Assembly (NCBI RefSeq): GCF_945952095.1
Contig: NZ_CAMFHL010000327.1
Span: forward strand, 1-6,729
DNA: 6,729 nucleotides
Origin: an uncultured Arsenicibacter sp.
GTDB lineage: Bacteria > Bacteroidota > Bacteroidia > Cytophagales > Spirosomataceae
Direction of reading: 5' to 3'
This document shows positions 1-4,598 of this stretch, piece after piece. Positions within the stretch are counted from its first letter, which is position 1, and each line of letters opens with the position of its first letter. A program made the position numbers and the translations under genes. The notes beneath the pieces are model-generated. The model was not told the DNA's origin and did no database searches. It was given only the letters and a program-made list of their open reading frames with translations.

Positions 1-44
1 ATTGCCTCTTGTCTCGTGGGCTCGGAGATGTGTATAAGAGACAG
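1..44 (+). other. Illumina Nextera i7 adapter remnant (non-genomic)
   Basis: Bases 11-25 are GTCTCGTGGGCTCGG and bases 26-44 are AGATGTGTATAAGAGACAG. Together they form the Nextera read-2 transposase adapter, ending in the 19-bp Tn5 mosaic end. Bases 3-10 (TGCCTCTT) match Nextera index N711 in adapter orientation, and bases 1-2 (AT) match the end of the P7 oligonucleotide. This is library-construction sequence left at the contig end, not bacterial DNA or a resident Tn5. Genomic sequence starts at base 45. Confidence 0.98.
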
Positions 45-547
45 GTGGTATCCGCCCGTTCCGTCCGGAATTTCTGCCGGAAAACGAGCCGATGAGCGAT
101 GACGGCGGCGCCAACGGTGTCTTCATGATCGGTGATAAAGGCCTGATGATGTGTGGCATGTATGGCCGCGATCCGAAAGTATTCACGAAAAAAGGCGAGA
201 AATTCGAACTGTCGGCCGAAGAAGTTGCCCGCCAGAACGATAAGACTTATCCGGAATACGGCCACCAGGTATTGTGGACCAATGCCTGCAAAGCCGGCTT
301 CAACAGCAAGGAGCACAAAGAGCTGACATCGTCGTTCGACTTTGCCGGCCCGCTGACCGAATCTGTTCTGATGGGTAACCTTGCTATCCGGAGCTACAAT
401 GTGCGGACAGCCCGCAACGGCGGTGGCTTCGACTACCCTGGCCGCAAAAAGCTGACATGGGACGGCAAAAACATGAAGATCACGAACTTCGACGAAGCGA
501 ACCAGTTCGTTTCCCGTAAATACCGTGATGGCTGGAAGCTGATTTAA
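45..547 (+). CDS. Gfo/Idh/MocA family oxidoreductase, C-terminal fragment (5' end missing)
   Basis: This is the last 166 codons of a gene that the contig end interrupts. The frame is open from the adapter junction (Gly-Ile-Arg-Pro-Phe at 47-61) to TAA at 545-547. The Met at 92 lies inside the protein and is not the start. The visible part resembles the C-terminal substrate-binding alpha/beta domain of NAD(P)-dependent Gfo/Idh/MocA enzymes as found in Bacteroidota. Recognisable segments are the beta-strand segment GVFMIGDKGLMMCGMYG, the WTNACKAG helix, the SSFDFAGPLTESVLMGNLA helix and the closing LTWDGKNMKITN...ANQFVSRKYRDGW. The N-terminal Rossmann fold and the catalytic Lys region are outside the window, so cofactor and substrate cannot be read. 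Many relatives act on sugars or cyclitols, or are glycosidase-like (GH109-type), but the exact role here is unknown. The gene ends in a strong terminator at 566-617 and is convergent with the next gene. Confidence 0.85.
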
Positions 548-565
548 TGGCGGAGAGCGCAACGC

Positions 566-617
566 AAAGGGCGTAGGGCCACGGGCAATGATGTCCGGGA
601 CTCTACGCCCTTTTTTT
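566..617 (+). terminator. Intrinsic terminator after the oxidoreductase gene
   Basis: AAAGGGCGTAG (566-576) pairs with CTACGCCCTTT (603-613), and a run of seven T follows at 611-617. An inner stem, CGGGC (582-586) with GTCCG (593-597), can close the loop. The hairpin starts 19 bp after the oxidoreductase stop codon. Read from the other strand the same stem is followed by only three T, so it may also stop the convergent transcript, but less well. Confidence 0.9.
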
Positions 618-621
618 GTTA

Positions 622-681
622 GCATAGTGCAGGGAGCATGGAGCCACCCACTATGCACTACGCTCCAGGCCCTCTGCTCTA
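622..681. repeat. Overlapping inverted repeats between convergent genes
   Basis: GCATAGTG (622-629) is perfectly complementary to CACTATGC (649-656). In an alternative pairing, TAGTGCA (625-631) pairs with TGCACTA (654-660). A longer imperfect stem joins 625-644 to 662-681, with 16 of 20 Watson-Crick pairs plus one G-U. No T-run follows on either strand, so it is not a classical terminator. It could protect or help end the transcript of the minus-strand gene that stops at 695. A role is inferred only from the pairing. Confidence 0.45.
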
Positions 682-694
682 CACCCCTGCCCCA

Positions 695-2953
695 TCAGCG
701 TATAATCGTCAGCGGCCCTTTGTATTGTTTGGTAGTGTACTGAATCAGGTAAAAATAAGTCCCGACAGGCAGATTGTCGCCGTCCCACTGGAAATCCCGG
801 CTCGTCGACCGGAAGACTTCCTTACCCCACCGGTTAAGAATCTGAACAAACCGGAACTGCTCCGAACAGTTGTCGACCGGTAAGGTTGAAATCCGCCAGA
901 CATCATTTTTCCCGTCACCGTTCGGTGTAATCACATTCGGAATGCTGACATCGACGGCTGTTGCTGCCGGATTCACCAGGCGTACCTGAACAGCCGTGGT
1001 AGCGGTATGATCCGGCTGGCAGCTCCGGTCATCGGCAACAAAGTTGATGGTATAAATCGCTTCGTCTTTACCGTTCAGCATGTCGCAGGTCGGTCGCCAG
1101 CTAAAGCCGGACGTAAGCATCGGTACCCCGTTTTTATCGGCAAACTTCGCCCCTAACGCTCTCGGATCGAAGCCCTGTCCCTGCATTTTCATCGTCAATG
1201 AATCCCGCTCCGGATCATTGGCAAGCACAGTAAAGCGGATAGATGTAGTATCGGTCGGACTGACTACCATCGTTACGATTGACTGGCTGAGCGACGTGGT
1301 AATGACGGGTTGCTGACTCGGCTTGCCAATAGCCGCAAGGTTGACCGTTACAGTGTCGCTGTAGGTGCGGTTGCACCGTTGTTTGGTCACGATAAAATCA
1401 ACAATATACTCTGGTCGGGTCGCCTGGGCGCACAGTGGGTTCCAGACAAACCTGGGCGAGACCTTACCGGTGCCGCTGGTGGTCGTAAACGACATGTTAG
1501 CCTGAGACAGCGTAAATCCCCGCCCGATAGCCTGTACCGAAATCACATCTCCGTCGGTATCCGTCCCGATCGCATTAAAACTCAGCGACGACCCCACTGT
1601 AATGCTGGCCTTGTTATTGGTCAGATTGGTGACTATATCCGGTCGGTTTACCGGTTCGGGCACAATCCGGACCTGCACATAGAGCGTATCACTCAGCCCC
1701 TGCGGACAGCTTTCGTCAACGGCCCGGATGGCCAGCGTGACCACTCCTCCGTTCCCGACGCATTTTCCGAAGCAGAACCGCGATTTCAGCGTATCGGATT
1801 TACTCCGGATAATCATGTCCGTAGCCGAAAGCGACAATCCGGGGAGCGTACCGCTGGCATTGACGATGGTTACCCGCTGATTGAGATCCGGATCCGTAAC
1901 AAACAGGTCAAAGCAATTCTGGTCTTTTTCCTGAATGGTAATGACTGTACCTTCTTTATAAAACTCCTTTTGCCCCTCAAGCTTCATGGCTATTTTGGGC
2001 GGATTATTTATCGGACAATCGAGGACTTTCAGCTGAAAATCGCGCCGGACACGACCGATACGCACCGGCGCCTGGCCCGGAATCCGCCGGTATTCGTCTA
2101 CTTCAACGGAAAAGACATACAAGCCTGTCGTACCGGCAACAACCGTAAGCAAACCCGTTCGGGGATTGATTTGAAGCGGCAACGATCCGGGAATTGAGTT
2201 TCGGTCCGAAATACCATTTACCCAGGTTACATTCGGATACGGACCCGCATCGGCCCTTGGAGGTACTGCCTGACTCGGATTCGGCTGGTTGCGGTCACTA
2301 TACCCATTGTAGGGTGTTACGATTTTATAAGTAAGACTATCGCCGTCGGGATCGGTTGCGGCAAAACTAAATGTGAACGGCCGGTTGATGCAAATGTAGT
2401 CACCGATGGCTTTACCAAATATCGGGGATGTGTTGGCAAACGCTGCCCGCCCTACATAAGGTGCCGGAAACTCCAGGTAAAATACAGAACCTGCCCCGCC
2501 CGGATCGGTAATGTTGCTGATGATGTTATTCCGGCAGCAGCGCTCCCAGACCATGTAATAGCCGCCTGTGTCGTTGAAGTCGGACGGAAAAGTAACATCA
2601 ACGCTGTACTGAATAAGCCTTGTCCGTAAATCTCCGACCGCACAGGACTGGTTGGTATAACTGATCAGTTCCTGACTGACGCGGGGCATGGTAACACTTG
2701 CCATGAAGGTATTATCCCGCTTCCGGAAAATGAAAATCGTTACCGTCGGATCGTTAGCCTGAGCATTACCGTTGATATCATCGAAATACATATTCATGTT
2801 AATCCGATGGGAATACGGACTGGTTGCTCCCAAATACCGTAGCTCAAATTCACCTCCGACGATGTGTGTTGCCAGCAATTGACGGGGCGCAAAAAGACCT
2901 AATAAACAGATTATAAGTACTTTAAAAATTCGTAACGTATAGTTTTGTTGCAT
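695..2953 (-). CDS. Secreted multidomain protein with gliding-motility (CHU_C, type IX secretion) C-terminal domain
   Basis: This is a complete gene of 752 residues. ATG at 2953-2951 is the first start after an in-frame TAG at 2990-2992. A Sec signal peptide is clear: Arg8/Lys11, then a hydrophobic core (VLIICLLGLF), with likely cleavage after Ala28 and a mature start THIVGGEFELRYLG, common at the front of such Bacteroidota proteins. Residues about 29-310 form the N-terminal region, including a Cys pair (CC, 139-140) and a cadherin/Ig-like block with TDPDGDSLTY (200-209). Three further Ig-like blocks follow (about 317-430, 437-540 and 549-660). The last ~85 residues are the gliding-motility-associated C-terminal domain: IPNVITPNGDGKNDVW (671-686), NRWGKEVF, then WDGDNLPVGTYFYLI. 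In this family that domain directs export across the outer membrane by the type IX system and surface attachment or release. The protein probably acts at the cell surface, as an adhesin or structural protein. No enzyme domain is visible, so a specific ligand or function cannot be given. Confidence 0.93.
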   Translation of the reverse strand: MQQNYTLRIFKVLIICLLGLFAPRQLLATHIVGGEFELRYLGATSPYSHRINMNMYFDDINGNAQANDPTVTIFIFRKRDNTFMASVTMPRVSQELISYTNQSCAVGDLRTRLIQYSVDVTFPSDFNDTGGYYMVWERCCRNNIISNITDPGGAGSVFYLEFPAPYVGRAAFANTSPIFGKAIGDYICINRPFTFSFAATDPDGDSLTYKIVTPYNGYSDRNQPNPSQAVPPRADAGPYPNVTWVNGISDRNSIPGSLPLQINPRTGLLTVVAGTTGLYVFSVEVDEYRRIPGQAPVRIGRVRRDFQLKVLDCPINNPPKIAMKLEGQKEFYKEGTVITIQEKDQNCFDLFVTDPDLNQRVTIVNASGTLPGLSLSATDMIIRSKSDTLKSRFCFGKCVGNGGVVTLAIRAVDESCPQGLSDTLYVQVRIVPEPVNRPDIVTNLTNNKASITVGSSLSFNAIGTDTDGDVISVQAIGRGFTLSQANMSFTTTSGTGKVSPRFVWNPLCAQATRPEYIVDFIVTKQRCNRTYSDTVTVNLAAIGKPSQQPVITTSLSQSIVTMVVSPTDTTSIRFTVLANDPERDSLTMKMQGQGFDPRALGAKFADKNGVPMLTSGFSWRPTCDMLNGKDEAIYTINFVADDRSCQPDHTATTAVQVRLVNPAATAVDVSIPNVITPNGDGKNDVWRISTLPVDNCSEQFRFVQILNRWGKEVFRSTSRDFQWDGDNLPVGTYFYLIQYTTKQYKGPLTIIR
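974..2005 (-). repeat. Three degenerate Ig/cadherin-like repeat blocks in the secreted protein
   Basis: Residues 317-430, 437-540 and 549-660 share a pattern. Near the front each has a [AV]xDPx or GTDTDGD turn (TDPDLN 353-358; TDTDGD 464-469; NDPERD 579-584). After it comes a GF/GL strand, then a Cys-containing strand, and finally a second Cys before the last strand (DESC 413-416; KQRC 524-527; DDRSC 641-645). Blocks two and three are closest to each other and share F-x-W-x-P-x-C (502-508 and 617-623). The Cys pairs could form disulfides outside the cell. The similarity is at protein level only. Confidence 0.6.
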
Positions 2954-2972
2954 AACAATTGGGTTAGGTTTG
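2944..2972 (+). promoter_or_regulatory. Candidate Bacteroidota-type promoter for rlmD
   Basis: TTTG at 2944-2947 is followed after 17 bases by TAGGTTTG at 2965-2972. This fits the primary sigma-factor consensus of Bacteroidota (TTG, 17-23 bases, TAnnTTTG). Transcription would start near 2979 and give a leader of about 97 bases before the rlmD ATG at 3076. The site overlaps the start codon of the divergent secreted-protein gene (2951-2953). It rests on a motif match only. Confidence 0.5.
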
Positions 2973-3036
2973 CATGTGCCGGCTATCCTCTACACTGTAA
3001 TAATTCCGCAACTTGAAAGCTCAGCGCACGCAGTAT

Positions 3037-3069
3037 CAAAACGACTCCTTAATTTAGCAGTTTTTACAA
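3037..3069 (-). promoter_or_regulatory. Weak candidate promoter for the secreted-protein gene
   Basis: On the minus strand TTG (3069-3067) is followed after 22 bases by TCGTTTTG (3044-3037). The latter matches five of the six fixed positions of TAnnTTTG, with C in place of A at the second base. Transcription would start near 3030 and give a leader of about 77 bases before the ATG at 2953. The spacing is within the accepted range, but the mismatch makes this a tentative call. Confidence 0.3.
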
Positions 3070-3075
3070 TAGAAT

Positions 3076-4527
3076 ATGCGACATAAGACCCATAAACCAG
3101 CCGTCCGGTTGGAACGAATCCGCATCGACGATGTGGCCGCAGAAGGCAAATGTCTGGTCCGTACCGACGAAGGCGTTATTTTCGTGGAAGGCCGGCTTGG
3201 CGGCCCTGCCGTTGCGCCCGGCGATCTGGTTGATATCCGGATTACCAATACAAAAAAACAATACCGCGAAGCCGTTGTCGAACACGTCCATGAATATGGT
3301 CCGGTCCGGACAGAGCCGTTCTGTGAGCACTTCGGGACCTGCGGCGGCTGCAAATGGCAACACATACAGTACACAGAGCAGCTCCGGTTTAAACACCAGC
3401 AGGTAGTTGACCACCTGACCCGGATCGGGAAAGTAGCCCTCCCGCCCTTCCAGCCGATTCTGCCATCGGAAGGCAAACAATACTACCGCAACAAGCTTGA
3501 GTTTACCTGCGCCGACGGCCGCTGGATGACCGACGCCGAAGTACGCTCCGGCGAACACATTGACCAGCGGGCGGTAGGCTTTCACGTGCCGAAGCGCTTC
3601 GACAAGGTACTGCCTATAAAACACTGCTACCTGCAGGCAGATCCATCCAATGACATCCGGCTGGCGGTAGCCAACTATGTTCAGGAACATAACCTGTCGC
3701 TGTACAACCTGAAAACCCACCGCGGTTTTCTCCGTACACTGATTATCCGTACGGCCTCTACCGGCGAAGTAATGGTTACCGTACAGGTCGGCGAAGACCA
3801 TCCCGACGCGCTGAATCAACTGCTCGGCTTCCTGCAAACCAGTTTCCCGCAGATTACCTCCCTTAATTACATCCTGAACCGCAAAATGAACGACAGTTAT
3901 CAGGATCAGGAGGTTATCAATGTGGGAGGCCGCCCATACATCGAAGAACGGATGGACCCGGGCATCGGCGAACCGCTGACGTTCCGCATCGGCCCGAAAT
4001 CGTTCTACCAGACCAACAGCGAACAGGCCTATGAGCTCTACCGCATCGCCCGCGACGGTGCGAAGCTGACCGGCGAAGAACTCGTCTATGACCTCTACAC
4101 CGGTACCGGTACGATTGCCCTGTTTGTGGCGCGCATGGCGAAACGGGTCGTCGGTATTGAATACGTCGAAATGGCGGTGAATGATGCAAACGTGAACGCA
4201 AAAATTAACGGCATCGATAATGCGTCGTTTTTTGCCGGCGATATGAAGGCATTGCTGACCGATGAGTTTATGGATACGCACGGGCATCCGGATGTGGTCA
4301 TCACTGACCCGCCGCGCGCCGGTATGGACGAAGAAGTGACGCGCCAGTTGCTGAAAGCCGCTCCGCAACGGATTGTTTACGTGAGCTGCAATACGGCGAC
4401 ACAGGCCCGTGACCTGGCGATTCTGGATGAACTGTATGAGGTTACCGCCGTTCAGCCGGTTGATATGTTCCCGCACACGCACCATGTGGAAAACATTGTC
4501 GTGCTGGAGAAAAGAGCAAAAGAGTGA
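3076..4527 (+). CDS. rlmD: 23S rRNA (uracil-C5)-methyltransferase, RlmD/RumA family
   Basis: The protein has 483 residues, and ATG at 3076 is the first start after an in-frame TAG at 3070-3072. It transfers a methyl group from S-adenosylmethionine to C5 of a uracil in 23S rRNA (U1939 in E. coli numbering for RlmD). A TRAM RNA-binding domain covers about residues 8-70. A [4Fe-4S] site is formed by Cys83, Cys89 and Cys92 (CEHFGTCGGC) with Cys184 as the likely fourth ligand. The methyltransferase core has FYQTN (310-314), the SAM-binding loop YDLYTGTGT (338-346), DPPRAGMD (411-418), the catalytic Cys438 in YVSCN, and the general base Glu472 in HHVEN. Every key residue is present, so the enzyme should be active. 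Whether it also acts on a second uracil, as RlmCD does in Gram-positive bacteria, cannot be decided from sequence. It stands alone between a divergent and a convergent gene, and its stop codon lies inside the long hairpin at 4523-4588. Confidence 0.93.
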   Translation: MRHKTHKPAVRLERIRIDDVAAEGKCLVRTDEGVIFVEGRLGGPAVAPGDLVDIRITNTKKQYREAVVEHVHEYGPVRTEPFCEHFGTCGGCKWQHIQYTEQLRFKHQQVVDHLTRIGKVALPPFQPILPSEGKQYYRNKLEFTCADGRWMTDAEVRSGEHIDQRAVGFHVPKRFDKVLPIKHCYLQADPSNDIRLAVANYVQEHNLSLYNLKTHRGFLRTLIIRTASTGEVMVTVQVGEDHPDALNQLLGFLQTSFPQITSLNYILNRKMNDSYQDQEVINVGGRPYIEERMDPGIGEPLTFRIGPKSFYQTNSEQAYELYRIARDGAKLTGEELVYDLYTGTGTIALFVARMAKRVVGIEYVEMAVNDANVNAKINGIDNASFFAGDMKALLTDEFMDTHGHPDVVITDPPRAGMDEEVTRQLLKAAPQRIVYVSCNTATQARDLAILDELYEVTAVQPVDMFPHTHHVENIVVLEKRAKE

Positions 4528-4588
4528 AAGAGTGAAAGAGTGAAAGGGTAGCATAAACGCCACTCTTTCACTCTTTCACTCTTTCATT
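4523..4588. terminator. Long hairpin of a triplicated octamer between convergent rlmD and dnaB
   Basis: The left arm (4525-4546) is three copies of TGAAAG joined by AG, so the period is 8 bases. The right arm (4565-4586) is its exact reverse complement. The 22-bp perfect stem extends to about 27 bp when G-U pairs are counted, with a loop of about 12 bases. The left arm includes the rlmD stop codon (TGA 4525-4527), and the right arm ends 10 bases before the dnaB stop. There is no clean T-run on the plus side. On the minus side the stem is followed by CTCTTTTGCTCTTTTC, which is T-rich. A bidirectional terminator or an RNA 3'-end stabiliser for both genes is likely by position, but the repeat could also be a dispersed intergenic element. 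Confidence 0.65.
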
Positions 4589-4598
4589 ATCCCGCTCT

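Noticed and set aside
26..44. Tn5 mosaic end as evidence of a transposon in the genome
   Set aside because: It is contiguous with the Nextera adapter tail and an index sequence, so it comes from library preparation.
1310..2197. A 295-codon open frame antisense to the secreted-protein gene
   Set aside because: The translation is low in recognisable structure and Arg-rich, while the other strand gives a coherent signal peptide, repeat blocks and CHU_C domain.
3050..3057. TAATTTAG as the -7 element of the rlmD promoter
   Set aside because: It has one mismatch, lacks a TTG at suitable spacing (the nearest is 34 bases upstream), and would leave almost no leader before the ATG. The candidate at 2944-2972 fits much better.
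3064..4563. A 499-codon open frame antisense to rlmD, slightly longer than rlmD itself
   Set aside because: Its product is rich in His/Val/Phe in a pattern expected from the reverse complement of a GC-rich gene, and shows no recognisable domain. The opposite frame encodes a complete RlmD with every catalytic motif.
4525..4586. Triplicated octamers as a small CRISPR array
   Set aside because: The units are only 8 bases, have no spacers and form an inverted pair of arms. No cas gene is present.
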